A stretch of 58,125 nucleotides of DNA from the NCBI GenBank assembly GCA_964561165.1, contig CAZLOJ010000005.1, positions 1 to 58,125 of the forward strand, written 5' to 3'. This stretch comes from IMCC26077 sp964561165. Lineage in GTDB: Bacteria; Actinomycetota; Actinomycetes; Nanopelagicales; Nanopelagicaceae. The translations under genes were made by a program, and so were the position numbers. Below the pieces are notes generated by a model, which did no database searches, was not told where the DNA came from, and saw only the letters and a program-made list of their open reading frames with translations. Shown piece after piece: positions 8,765 to 17,114 of the stretch; the first letter of the stretch is position 1, and each line of letters starts with the position of its first letter.

Positions 8765-9730
8765 ATGGGCAGCTACAAGCCAGAGGTCCAATCGCGATTG
8801 ATCCGCGACCTCGAACCAGTGGTCGGAGCAGAACTTGAGCGCCACCTCGCTACGCAAAAGGAGTGGTACCCACACGAATATGTGCCGTGGAGTGAAGGGC
8901 GCAATTTTGCCGGCCCGCTCAATGGCGATGCATGGGAAGCGAAAGATTCAAAACTCACAGCCATTGCCCAAGACTCACTCGTAATCAATCTTCTTACCGA
9001 AGATAACTTGCCGAGCTATCACACTGAAATTGCAATTGCGATGGGTCAAGATGGCGCGTGGGGTAATTGGATCAATCGCTGGACGGCAGAGGAATCTCGC
9101 CACGGCATCGTATTACGCGACTACTTAATGGCTACTCGCGGCGTCAACCCCAATGAATTGGAAGATTTACGTATGGCCCACATGTCTGTGGGATATCAAA
9201 CACCGTACGACGATGACATGTTGCACACCGTTGCTTACGTTACTTTTCAAGAGTTGGCCACGCGTATCTCACACCGCAACACGGGAAAGATATCTGCAGA
9301 TCCCATTTGTGAGGGAATGCTCACTCGGGTAGCCCTTGATGAGAATTTACATATGCTCTTCTATCGCAACCTGCTTGGCGCTGCGCTAAAGCTAGAACCC
9401 GAGGCTACGCTCGAAGCAATTGCAGATGTTCTCGAAAACTTTGCGATGCCTGGTTATGGAATCCCAGGTTTTGCCCGAAAATCTGTACAAATTGCGCTCG
9501 CCGGAATTTATGATTTAGAGCTGCACCTCAATGAAGTTGTTAGCCCAATTTTGCGCGCATGGGGAGTATTTGAATTGACTGGGCTCAGCGGCGAGGGCGA
9601 ACGCCATCGCGCTCGAATTGCAGCGCTAGTCGATCGCACCTCTCTTGAGGTCGCCAGATTTACCGAGAAGCGCGAGGCGCACTTTGACCGCCTGACTGCG
9701 CGCGGCATTGAATTCTTGAGACTTTCTTGA
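8765..9730 (+). CDS. Acyl-ACP desaturase (ferritin-like di-iron)
   Basis: A 321-residue soluble fatty acid desaturase of the plant stearoyl-ACP and mycobacterial DesA type. Two di-iron motifs of the helical bundle are visible: EESRHG and DENLH. It introduces a double bond into acyl chains on acyl carrier protein. ATG 8765 is chosen because GGGGG lies 5 bases upstream; GTG 8759 is the alternative. It precedes the DUF4193 gene, with a hairpin in between. Confidence 0.88.
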   Translation: MGSYKPEVQSRLIRDLEPVVGAELERHLATQKEWYPHEYVPWSEGRNFAGPLNGDAWEAKDSKLTAIAQDSLVINLLTEDNLPSYHTEIAIAMGQDGAWGNWINRWTAEESRHGIVLRDYLMATRGVNPNELEDLRMAHMSVGYQTPYDDDMLHTVAYVTFQELATRISHRNTGKISADPICEGMLTRVALDENLHMLFYRNLLGAALKLEPEATLEAIADVLENFAMPGYGIPGFARKSVQIALAGIYDLELHLNEVVSPILRAWGVFELTGLSGEGERHRARIAALVDRTSLEVARFTEKREAHFDRLTARGIEFLRLS

Positions 9731-9753
9731 GAGATCTGGGCTAGCGATGGGAA

Positions 9754-9774
9754 TCTGGCGAGCTTTTCGCCAGA
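9754..9774 (+). terminator. Hairpin after the desaturase gene
   Basis: A perfect 8-bp stem TCTGGCGA/TCGCCAGA with a 5-base loop lies 24 bases after the stop. No U-run follows, so it may protect the 3' end or be a weak terminator. Confidence 0.4.
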
Positions 9775-9885
9775 CACGCGCCCAAGCGGGTAGAAATCTT
9801 TCGGATTTTAGGCATAATTCGCCGGCGAGTGGCGTTATAGCTGGTAGACCACTAAACGCACCAACAGAGGGGGAGGCGAGCAACA

Positions 9886-10182
9886 ATGGCAACCGATTAT
9901 GACTCCCCGCGGAAAACCGATGAAGAGCTCCACGAAGAGAGCCTTGAAGAGTTAAAAGCGCGGCAAGCAGATAAGAAATCCGGACAAGTAGATGTCGATG
10001 AAGCAGAAGCAGCAGAGAATCTCGAACTGCCTGGCGCCGACCTCTCCGGTGAAGAGTTAACAGTTCGCGTATTACCGCGCCAAGTTGACGAATTCACCTG
10101 TTCAAAATGTTTCTTAGTCCATCACCGTTCGCAATTGGTAAAGGGCGAGGGAGCAACCGCAGTTTGTCGCGAGTGCGCGTAA
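9886..10182 (+). CDS. DUF4193 protein
   Basis: A 98-residue acidic actinobacterial protein. It starts MATDYDSPRKTDEE, which is typical of DUF4193, and ends in a zinc-ribbon-like pair CSKC...CREC. Function is unknown. The gene has a strong ribosome binding site (GGGGGAGG) in a 155-base upstream gap that holds only the hairpin at 9754 and probable promoter bases (TATAGC/TAGACC). It precedes a thioesterase and dut, an order shared with other actinobacteria. Confidence 0.88.
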   Translation: MATDYDSPRKTDEELHEESLEELKARQADKKSGQVDVDEAEAAENLELPGADLSGEELTVRVLPRQVDEFTCSKCFLVHHRSQLVKGEGATAVCRECA

Positions 10183-10185
10183 ACT
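10180..10185 (+). promoter_or_regulatory. -10 element TAAACT of leaderless thioesterase gene
   Basis: The hexamer overlaps the DUF4193 stop codon and sits 7 bases before the ATG at 10193. Confidence 0.5.
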
Positions 10186-10192
10186 TCTAACC

Positions 10193-10777
10193 ATGTCGCG
10201 GGTTCCAAGCACAACACCTCCGCCGGATGCACAGGTTCCACCTCGCCATCCCAAAGCTCCAGAACCTGGTACCAAAATTCCCTCACACTTTGGCCACTGC
10301 TTTGGCTGTGGCGATCTTCATCCCACGGGTCTGCATCTTGTAGCGCATGCTGGTGAAGGTCAGAACCTCACCGCAACTTTTACCGTAACTCACGATCATC
10401 AAGGGGCGCCTGGGTTAGCGCATGGAGGATTACTCTCGCTTGCTTTCGATGAAGCGCTCGGGAAATTGATGTGGTTGATCCGCTCACCAGCTGTCACAGC
10501 GCGACTTGAAACTGACTTTCTCAAGCCAGTGCCGATGGGATCGACGTTGTACATCACTGCAGATATCGCAGGCCAGGTCAATCGCAAGGTGTACACCCGC
10601 GCTGAAGGTCATCTCGATGGATTCGATGGCCCTGTAGCTGTGCGTGCTGCTGCGCTATTTGTGATAGTTCCAATGGCACATTTTCTTGAGAATGCGCCGC
10701 AAGAGTATTTGAAGCATCTCCGTGAACACCCAGAGTTACTCGCCTTTGTCGACCCTGATTTCGAAATAAATCCATGA
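10193..10777 (+). CDS. PaaI-like hotdog-fold thioesterase
   Basis: 194 residues. A Pro-rich N-terminus is followed by HFGHCFGCG and a single hotdog domain with the PaaI-type LAHGGLLSLAFDEALGKLM segment (about residues 78-96), where the His-Gly-Gly and the following Asp/Glu form the usual active site. It probably hydrolyses an acyl-CoA; the chain is unknown. The stop overlaps the dut start (ATGA), so the two are probably co-translated. Confidence 0.82.
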   Translation: MSRVPSTTPPPDAQVPPRHPKAPEPGTKIPSHFGHCFGCGDLHPTGLHLVAHAGEGQNLTATFTVTHDHQGAPGLAHGGLLSLAFDEALGKLMWLIRSPAVTARLETDFLKPVPMGSTLYITADIAGQVNRKVYTRAEGHLDGFDGPVAVRAAALFVIVPMAHFLENAPQEYLKHLREHPELLAFVDPDFEINP

Positions 10778-11211
10778 CCGATCTCCTCATCCACCAGCTC
10801 GATCCAGAGCTTCCGCTACCGCGCTTTGCTAAGCCTGGTGATGCTGGCGCAGATCTTTATGCTCGCATCGATCTCACTTTGGCTCCTGGAGAGCGCGCGC
10901 TCATGCCAACGGGAATTGCAATTGCGCTACCGCCAGGTTTTGCAGCATTCATTCATCCGCGCTCGGGTCTTGCTATCCGTGATGGACTTTCAATGGTTAA
11001 TGCTCCCGGAACAATAGATGCCTCCTATCGGGGCGAAATCCAAGTAATCTTGGTAAACATGGATACAAAGAATCCCATCTCCATCAAACGTGGAGATCGC
11101 GTAGCGCAATTGGTGATTCAGCGAATCGAAAATGTAAATTTCGTCCCAGTTTCAGAGTTGCCCGGAACCGAGCGCGGTTCGGGCGGTTTTGGCTCCACTG
11201 GTAAGAAATGA
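10774..11211 (+). CDS. dut: dUTP diphosphatase
   Basis: A 145-residue trimeric dUTPase. It has the five family motifs: DAGADLYA (motif 1), PRSGLAIR (2), NAPGTIDASYRGEI (3, with catalytic Asp), RGDRVAQLV (4) and RGSGGFGSTG (5, Gly-rich arm). It removes dUTP and supplies dUMP for thymidylate synthesis. Full length. The DUF3159 gene follows, and dut next to DUF4193 and DUF3159 is a conserved actinobacterial arrangement. Confidence 0.96.
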   Translation: MTDLLIHQLDPELPLPRFAKPGDAGADLYARIDLTLAPGERALMPTGIAIALPPGFAAFIHPRSGLAIRDGLSMVNAPGTIDASYRGEIQVILVNMDTKNPISIKRGDRVAQLVIQRIENVNFVPVSELPGTERGSGGFGSTGKK

Positions 11212-11218
11212 ATCAGCG

Positions 11219-11839
11219 ATGAGCGAGGAGCAAAAGAAGAAAGTTCTCGACGCCTTTGGTGGCAAACGTGGATTGATTGATTCAGGTTTGCCTGCACTCA
11301 TTTTCCTAGTGGTATTTAATCTTCGCGATTCGCTCCGCGATGCTATCTATAGCGCTTTGGCGCTCTCAGTACTTCTTACTATTTGGCGATTAATCCGCCG
11401 CGATACTTTGCAACATGCGATTTCGGGAATCGTTGGGGTTCTCATCTGTGCGTGGTTTGCGCGCAATAGTGGAAAGGCCGAAGACTTCTATCTCCCAGGG
11501 CTCATCACCAACGTGATCTATGGATCGGTTTATCTCGTTGCCAACCTTGCCGGCTTTCCCATCCTTGGCGTAATGCTTGGGCCGATCTTGGGAGAAAACC
11601 TTGCCTGGCGAAAAGACCCAGCACGTAAGCGCGCTTACACGAATGCAAGTTGGCTTTGGGTTGGCCTCTTCTTATCGCGCTTGATTGTGCAATATCCGCT
11701 CTATCGTTCAGGCAATGTCGATCTCTTGGGAATTGCACGACTTGCAATGGGATATCCGTTATTCCTGGCTGTTGCATGGGGGAGTTGGTTGATTATTCGT
11801 ACGGTTCCGATAACTCAGGTGGAACCAGAGAAGCAATAG
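11219..11839 (+). CDS. DUF3159 membrane protein
   Basis: 206 residues with about five hydrophobic segments, starting at ATG 11219 (MSEEQKKKVLDAFGG); an in-frame upstream extension into dut is unlikely. It matches the DUF3159 family of intracellular-septation-like membrane proteins. Function is unknown. Its TAG stop directly abuts the stop of the convergent trkA gene, with no spacer. Confidence 0.82.
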   Translation: MSEEQKKKVLDAFGGKRGLIDSGLPALIFLVVFNLRDSLRDAIYSALALSVLLTIWRLIRRDTLQHAISGIVGVLICAWFARNSGKAEDFYLPGLITNVIYGSVYLVANLAGFPILGVMLGPILGENLAWRKDPARKRAYTNASWLWVGLFLSRLIVQYPLYRSGNVDLLGIARLAMGYPLFLAVAWGSWLIIRTVPITQVEPEKQ

Positions 11840-12502
11840 CTACTTACGCGGTGCAAAACATCTCTGCAGAGTGGTTTCAGCGCCCGCCGTTGCAACAAAT
11901 AACAATTCATCACCAGCAGCGAAAGCATCTGTTGGCGTTGGAGCAATAACTCGACCATCGCGCAAAATTGCAGCAAGAGCACAATCCTCCGGAAGTTCTA
12001 CTTCATTTACCTGTTTGCCGATGCAAGGGCTCTCTTCCGGAAGGGTAATCTCAACCAAACTTGCATCACCTTCACTTAACGAGAAGAGTTTGACGACATC
12101 TCCGACAGAGACTGCCTCTTCGACAAGTGCGGAGAGCATTCGTGGAGTAGAGACCGAGACATCCACGCCCCATGATCCATCGAAGAGCCACTCATTCTTT
12201 GGGTGATTGACTCGGGCAACCACGCGCGGAACGCCATATTCAGTCTTAGCAAGAAATGAGACAACAAGGTTTACTTTGTCATCACCGGTTGCCGCGACAA
12301 GCACGTTACACATCTCAAGTTTTGCATTATCGAGCGAGATGATTTCGCAGGCATCGGCTAGTAGCCAATCAGCATCGGGCACCGACTCCATCTTCATTGC
12401 CTTGGGATCTTTATCGATAAGTAAGACATGATGGCCATTGCTAAGCAATTCTCGGGCAATCGAGCGTCCAACGTTCCCGGCTCCTGCGATTGCGACGCGC
12501 AC
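11840..12502 (-). CDS. trkA: TrkA-family potassium uptake regulator (CeoC-like)
   Basis: 220 residues: an N-terminal RCK Rossmann domain (GAGNVGRSIA, LIDKD) and a C-terminal RCK_C/TrkA_C domain (from about residue 140). It is the second of a tandem pair equivalent to mycobacterial ceoC. Such proteins bind NAD(H) or ATP and gate a potassium channel. Its start abuts the end of the upstream trkA gene. No channel (TrkH) or APC permease gene is next to it. Confidence 0.88.
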   Translation of the reverse strand: MRVAIAGAGNVGRSIARELLSNGHHVLLIDKDPKAMKMESVPDADWLLADACEIISLDNAKLEMCNVLVAATGDDKVNLVVSFLAKTEYGVPRVVARVNHPKNEWLFDGSWGVDVSVSTPRMLSALVEEAVSVGDVVKLFSLSEGDASLVEITLPEESPCIGKQVNEVELPEDCALAAILRDGRVIAPTPTDAFAAGDELLFVATAGAETTLQRCFAPRK

Positions 12503-13164
12503 TAGTGTCCTGCCGGAGGAGTTGCGAGGGTACTTTCTATACTCGCTAAATCTTTTTCATTCATCATCAGATGCACGAGATCGCCCTCTTGGATCACTGT
12601 GTGCTCATCAATCAACATACCCTTGCCAAGACGGGTAATCATTGCGATTCGCGCACCGGTGCTGCTTTCAATTAAAGATGCTGGGTGGCCAAACCAACCT
12701 GCATCTAAATGGACTTCAGCGAGGCGAATCATTCCACTTGCATCTTGCCACTCAGACAGGGAACCTTCTGGAGCTAAACGACGAAGAATTTGATCGGCAG
12801 TCCAAATGACAGTCGCCACTGTTGGAATTCCCAGGCGTTGGTAGATTTCAGCGCGACCCGGGTCGTAAATTCGTGCAACAACATTTGCCACGCCAAAGTT
12901 TTCGCGCGCAACACGCGCTGCCAGGATATTCGAGTTATCACCATTGCTTACGGCAGCAAAGGCATCAGCTCGTTCAATACCTGCTTGAATCAGAATGTCT
13001 CGATCAAAGCCAACACCCGTAAGAGTTATACCTTGGAAGTTTGGACCAAGTCGGCGGAACGCTTCACGATTCTGGTCGATGATGGCAACGGTATGGCCTG
13101 CCTCTTCAAGGCGCTGGGCGATCAGTGTTCCCACGCGACCGCACCCCATCACAACTACGTGCAT
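12502..13164 (-). CDS. trkA: TrkA-family potassium uptake regulator (CeoB-like)
   Basis: 220 residues with the same two-domain layout: GCGRVGTLIAQRL and IIDQN mark the nucleotide-binding fold, with a TrkA_C domain from about residue 135. It is the promoter-proximal member of the pair and shares one base with the next gene. It probably forms a heteromeric gating ring with its neighbour (inference from ceoB/ceoC). A -10 hexamer 6 bases before the ATG indicates a leaderless message. Confidence 0.88.
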   Translation of the reverse strand: MHVVVMGCGRVGTLIAQRLEEAGHTVAIIDQNREAFRRLGPNFQGITLTGVGFDRDILIQAGIERADAFAAVSNGDNSNILAARVARENFGVANVVARIYDPGRAEIYQRLGIPTVATVIWTADQILRRLAPEGSLSEWQDASGMIRLAEVHLDAGWFGHPASLIESSTGARIAMITRLGKGMLIDEHTVIQEGDLVHLMMNEKDLASIESTLATPPAGH

Positions 13165-13170
13165 GCGAGC

Positions 13171-13176
13171 AATTTA
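13171..13176 (-). promoter_or_regulatory. -10 element TAAATT of leaderless trkA (ceoB-like)
   Basis: It lies 6 bases before the ATG at 13164. The opposite promoter at 13233 shares the same 80-base gap. Confidence 0.55.
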
Positions 13177-13232
13177 CACCTGTGGCGCACCCTGCACGTG
13201 CACCCCTCGCGAATGAAGTGCCACAACCCCGA

Positions 13233-13238
13233 TATCCT
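13233..13238 (+). promoter_or_regulatory. -10 element TATCCT of leaderless RNA methyltransferase gene
   Basis: It lies 6 bases before the ATG at 13245. Confidence 0.55.
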
Positions 13239-13244
13239 CTCTAA

Positions 13245-14393
13245 ATGGCTAAATCTTCGAGGACTTTTTCGCTAGGCGAACAGGTGGAACTCGACATTGA
13301 TGGAATCGCCCATGGCGGCGAGAGCGTAGCTCGCCTTGATGGCTGGGTCTTTTTTATCCGGCACGCGATACCTGGTGAGCGCGTGCTTGTGCAGATCACG
13401 GAGGTTGGCAAGAGCTTTCATCGCGCGGATACTGTCGAGATTATCGACGCTTCACCAGATCGAATTGCGCCAGCCTGCTCCTATTTTCACCCTGGCGGTT
13501 GTGGCGGCTGCGACTTTCACCACATATCGCTTCAGAGGCAACGTGATTTAAAAAGCCAGGTCATTTCGGAGCAATTCCAACGGGTGGCGAAGATGGAGAT
13601 TGGCGTGCCCGTTCGTGAAGTTTCGTTATCTGAGAATAGTGGCGCTCGATACCGTGGCAGATTGACGTTACATGTAGATAAAAGCGGTCGCGCAGGTTTT
13701 CTCAAAAGTCGTTCCCACGACGTCTTCCCTATTGCCGATTGTGTTGTTGCCTCTGAAAAACTCGAGATGCACACGGTATTAGCAAAGCGGTACAACGGAA
13801 TAGAACGGTTGACGCTCCCGGATGAAGTTCGCACCGAAGAGATTTCTGTCCACGGCACAACTCATCGATATCGGGTGAGTCAGGAAAGTTTCTGGCAAGG
13901 ACACGTCCGCGCAGCAGAAGTCCTTGGCGAGGCTGCGTTAAATTCATTACAACCGCGCGCGGGGGAGTACGCTCTTGATTTATACGGGGGAGTCGGACTC
14001 TTCGCCAAATTACTTGCACATGCGCGAGCGCGCGTTTCGATCATCGAATCGAGCGCTACTGCCATTGCTGATGCGAAATTTAATCTTCGTGAATTCTCTG
14101 ACGTAAGTTTTCATGAGGGTGATGTTGCCAAAGAGATGAAGAACATTGCGCGTGCAGATATCGTGCTGCTAGATCCGCCGCGAAGTGGAGCAGAGCTCGC
14201 CGTGCTCGATCGAATCGTGGCGTTGGCCCCGCGGAGAATTTGTTACATCTCCTGTGACCCAGCTTCACTCGCAAGAGATAGCCAGCGATTGGCTGAGCGC
14301 GGCTATCAGATCGCGGAGAGTGCGGCCTACGACCTCTTTCCGCAGACCGCCCATATCGAGTGCGTTTTCACCTTTGAACCGGTAATATCTTGA
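13245..14393 (+). CDS. TRAM-domain class I RNA (uracil-5-)methyltransferase, TrmA/RlmD family
   Basis: 382 residues. An N-terminal TRAM RNA-binding domain (to about 65) is followed by iron-sulfur ligands CSYFHPGGCGGCDF, then a SAM-binding domain with YGGVGLFAKLL and DPPRSGAE. The catalytic Cys is in ISCDPASLARD. It methylates uridine C5 in tRNA or rRNA; which one is not decidable here. In mycobacteria an APC permease gene lies between this gene and the ceoB/ceoC pair, and it is missing here. Confidence 0.88.
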   Translation: MAKSSRTFSLGEQVELDIDGIAHGGESVARLDGWVFFIRHAIPGERVLVQITEVGKSFHRADTVEIIDASPDRIAPACSYFHPGGCGGCDFHHISLQRQRDLKSQVISEQFQRVAKMEIGVPVREVSLSENSGARYRGRLTLHVDKSGRAGFLKSRSHDVFPIADCVVASEKLEMHTVLAKRYNGIERLTLPDEVRTEEISVHGTTHRYRVSQESFWQGHVRAAEVLGEAALNSLQPRAGEYALDLYGGVGLFAKLLAHARARVSIIESSATAIADAKFNLREFSDVSFHEGDVAKEMKNIARADIVLLDPPRSGAELAVLDRIVALAPRRICYISCDPASLARDSQRLAERGYQIAESAAYDLFPQTAHIECVFTFEPVIS

Positions 14394-14403
14394 TATCAAG
14401 ATA
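14386..14403. promoter_or_regulatory. Perfect 18-bp palindrome upstream of acn
   Basis: TATCTTGATATCAAGATA is fully self-complementary. It spans the methyltransferase stop codon and ends 17 bases before the aconitase ATG. Its size and AT-rich symmetry suit a dimeric repressor operator. No regulator can be named from the sequence. Confidence 0.5.
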
Positions 14404-14420
14404 AATCTGGGGGCGGAGAT

Positions 14421-17093
14421 ATGAGCAAGGATTCTTTTCAGGCGAAACGGACTTTTTCAAGCGCAGGTCGGTCTCTTGAGATTTTCGATATCACCGGTCT
14501 CTCCGGCGCCGCTGACCTGCCTTTTAGCTTAAAGATCCTTTTGGAGAATCTCCTTCGCCACGAAGATGGCGCAAATATCACCGCAGCACAGATCAAGGCG
14601 TTAGCAAATTGGGATCCTTCAGTTGAACCGGATACGGAAATTCAATTCACTCCTGCTCGAGTCATCATGCAGGACTTCACAGGTGTGCCTTGTGTAGTGG
14701 ACCTTGCCACGATGCGCGAAGCAGTTGTCGAGCTGGGTGGAGATCCAGCGAAGGTAAATCCACTCGCGCCAGCAGAACTTGTTATTGATCACTCAGTTAT
14801 TGCAGATGTCTTTGGTCGCCCTGATTCATTTGAGAAGAACACTGATATTGAGTATCAACGTAACCACGAGCGTTATCGATTCCTACGTTGGGGTCAAACA
14901 GCGTTCGATGAGTTCAAAGTCGTTCCACCAGGAACTGGAATCGTCCACCAGGTAAATATTGAATACTTAGCGCGAGTGGTGATGATCCGCGAAGTTGGCG
15001 GCGTGATGCGCGCATATCCAGATACAGTCGTGGGTACCGATTCGCACACCACGATGGTCAACGGCCTTGGCGTTCTTGGTTGGGGCGTAGGTGGTATCGA
15101 GGCAGAAGCCGCTCTACTTGGCCAACCAGTATCGATGCTCATTCCGCGTGTAGTTGGGTTCAAATTAACTGGACAACTTCCAGTTGGCACAACTGCCACT
15201 GACCTTGCGCTAACTATCACTGAACAACTGCGAAAGCATGGGGTTGTTGGAAAATTTGTCGAGTTCTATGGCCCAGGAGTATCTGCAGTCCCGATGGCCA
15301 ATCGCGCAACTATCGGAAATATGAGCCCTGAATATGGTTCAACGTGTGCGATCTTCCCAATAGACGAAGAGACCATTACCTACTTACGTTTAACTGGTAG
15401 AAGTGAAGAGCAGCTCACTCTTGTCGCCGAATATGCGAAAGCGCAGGGCCTTTGGCACAATCCAAGTGCAACGCCGCGCTACTCAGAGCATCTCGAATTA
15501 GATCTCTCTACTATTCGCCCTTCAATCGCAGGTCCAAAGCGACCACAAGATCGAATTGCTCTTAATCAGGCGCAGTCAAAGTTCCGTGAAGCGCTACCAA
15601 GTTACATTCGCGAGAAGACAGCCAAGAATCCAGTTTCAGTCACCATGGGGGAGCAGAAGTTCTCCATCACTAATGGCGATGTCGTGATTGCATCGATCAC
15701 CTCATGCACAAATACATCTAACCCATCGGTGATGGTCGGCGCAGCGTTGCTTGCGAAAAAGGCCGTCGAAAAAGGTTTGAAAGCAAAACCCTGGGTCAAG
15801 ACGACTCTGGCGCCAGGATCGAAGGTCGTCACTGATTATTACGACCGCGCCGACTTGACTCGATACATGGAGGCGCTTGGTTTTAATCTCGTTGGTTATG
15901 GCTGCGTAACATGTATCGGAAACTCTGGGCCATTGCCTACTGAAATTTCAGCAGCAATCAATGAACAAGATCTTGCAGTTTCTGCTGTGCTCTCAGGTAA
16001 TCGAAACTTTGAAGGGCGCATCTCGCCCGACGTTCGAATGAACTATCTAGCATCGCCACCACTTGTCGTTGCATACGCAATTGCTGGAACGATGAATCAT
16101 GATTTCGAGAACGATCCACTAGGAGTGGACAAGAGTGGCGCGCCAGTCTTTTTGAAGGATATTTGGCCAACATCTCAAGAAATTGAAAGTGTCGTTGCCA
16201 CCTCCATCACCTCTGAAATGTTCCGCAAGGATTACGCCTCTGTGTTCGAGGGTGACCATCGATGGAAAGCGCTCGATACACCAACGGGCGAGACCTTCGA
16301 GTGGGATCCCCAATCTACCTATGTGCGAAAGCCACCGTATTTCGAAGGCATGCCAAAGAATCCTGTTGCCGTGAAAGATATTTCTGGCGCGCGAGTACTT
16401 GCGCTTTTGGGCGATTCGGTAACCACAGATCACATCTCGCCGGCAGGAAATATCAAAGCTGATTCGCCTGCAGGAAAATATCTACAGAGCCACGGCGTCG
16501 AACGAGCAGATTTCAATTCATATGGTTCACGGCGTGGTAATCATGAAGTGATGATTCGAGGTACCTTCGCAAATATCCGATTGAAGAATTTGCTGCTTGC
16601 CCAAGAAGGCGTCGAAGGTGGATTCACCAAGAACTTCCTTGATGGTGGCGCGCAGGCAACAATTTATGATGCATCAGTTGCATACCAAGCTGCCGGCGTA
16701 CCACTTGTCATTCTCGCTGGAAAAGAATACGGATCTGGCTCATCACGAGACTGGGCAGCAAAAGGCACCGCACTTCTTGGTGTGAAAGCGGTAATCGCCG
16801 AGTCATATGAGCGAATTCACCGCTCCAACTTGATTGGCATGGGTGTACTGCCACTTCAATTCCTCGACGGTGAGAACCCGCAATCGCTCGGGTTAACTGG
16901 TGACGAAGTGTTTACCATCACAGGGATTGTCGAATTAAACACCGGCAAGATTCCAGCAACGGTACAGGTAGCGGCAGGAGCAAGAAACTTCACTGCGAAG
17001 GTTCGTATTGATACGCCGGGAGAAGCCGATTACTACCGACATGGTGGGATTATGCAATACGTGCTTCGCTCACTTATATCGAGCGCTTCCTAA
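14421..17093 (+). CDS. acn: Aconitate hydratase (AcnA type)
   Basis: An 890-residue enzyme interconverting citrate and isocitrate in the TCA cycle. Iron-sulfur ligands are in SCTNTSNPSV and GYGCVTCIGNSG. The substrate-binding GTDSHTTMVNGLGVLGWGVGG lies near residue 205, and the swivel domain has SYGSRRGNHEVM and YGSGSSRDWAAKG. Full length for AcnA/IRP-type. A strong ribosome binding site (GGGGGCGGAG) lies before ATG 14421, and a perfect palindrome lies just upstream. Confidence 0.96.
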   Translation: MSKDSFQAKRTFSSAGRSLEIFDITGLSGAADLPFSLKILLENLLRHEDGANITAAQIKALANWDPSVEPDTEIQFTPARVIMQDFTGVPCVVDLATMREAVVELGGDPAKVNPLAPAELVIDHSVIADVFGRPDSFEKNTDIEYQRNHERYRFLRWGQTAFDEFKVVPPGTGIVHQVNIEYLARVVMIREVGGVMRAYPDTVVGTDSHTTMVNGLGVLGWGVGGIEAEAALLGQPVSMLIPRVVGFKLTGQLPVGTTATDLALTITEQLRKHGVVGKFVEFYGPGVSAVPMANRATIGNMSPEYGSTCAIFPIDEETITYLRLTGRSEEQLTLVAEYAKAQGLWHNPSATPRYSEHLELDLSTIRPSIAGPKRPQDRIALNQAQSKFREALPSYIREKTAKNPVSVTMGEQKFSITNGDVVIASITSCTNTSNPSVMVGAALLAKKAVEKGLKAKPWVKTTLAPGSKVVTDYYDRADLTRYMEALGFNLVGYGCVTCIGNSGPLPTEISAAINEQDLAVSAVLSGNRNFEGRISPDVRMNYLASPPLVVAYAIAGTMNHDFENDPLGVDKSGAPVFLKDIWPTSQEIESVVATSITSEMFRKDYASVFEGDHRWKALDTPTGETFEWDPQSTYVRKPPYFEGMPKNPVAVKDISGARVLALLGDSVTTDHISPAGNIKADSPAGKYLQSHGVERADFNSYGSRRGNHEVMIRGTFANIRLKNLLLAQEGVEGGFTKNFLDGGAQATIYDASVAYQAAGVPLVILAGKEYGSGSSRDWAAKGTALLGVKAVIAESYERIHRSNLIGMGVLPLQFLDGENPQSLGLTGDEVFTITGIVELNTGKIPATVQVAAGARNFTAKVRIDTPGEADYYRHGGIMQYVLRSLISSAS

Positions 17094-17102
17094 CCAGTTG
17101 GC

Positions 17103-17108
17103 TAGACT
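17103..17108 (+). promoter_or_regulatory. -10 element TAGACT of leaderless dxs
   Basis: It lies 6 bases before the GTG at 17115, in the 21-base gap after acn, and decides the GTG start. Confidence 0.6.
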
Positions 17109-17114
17109 GGGGAA

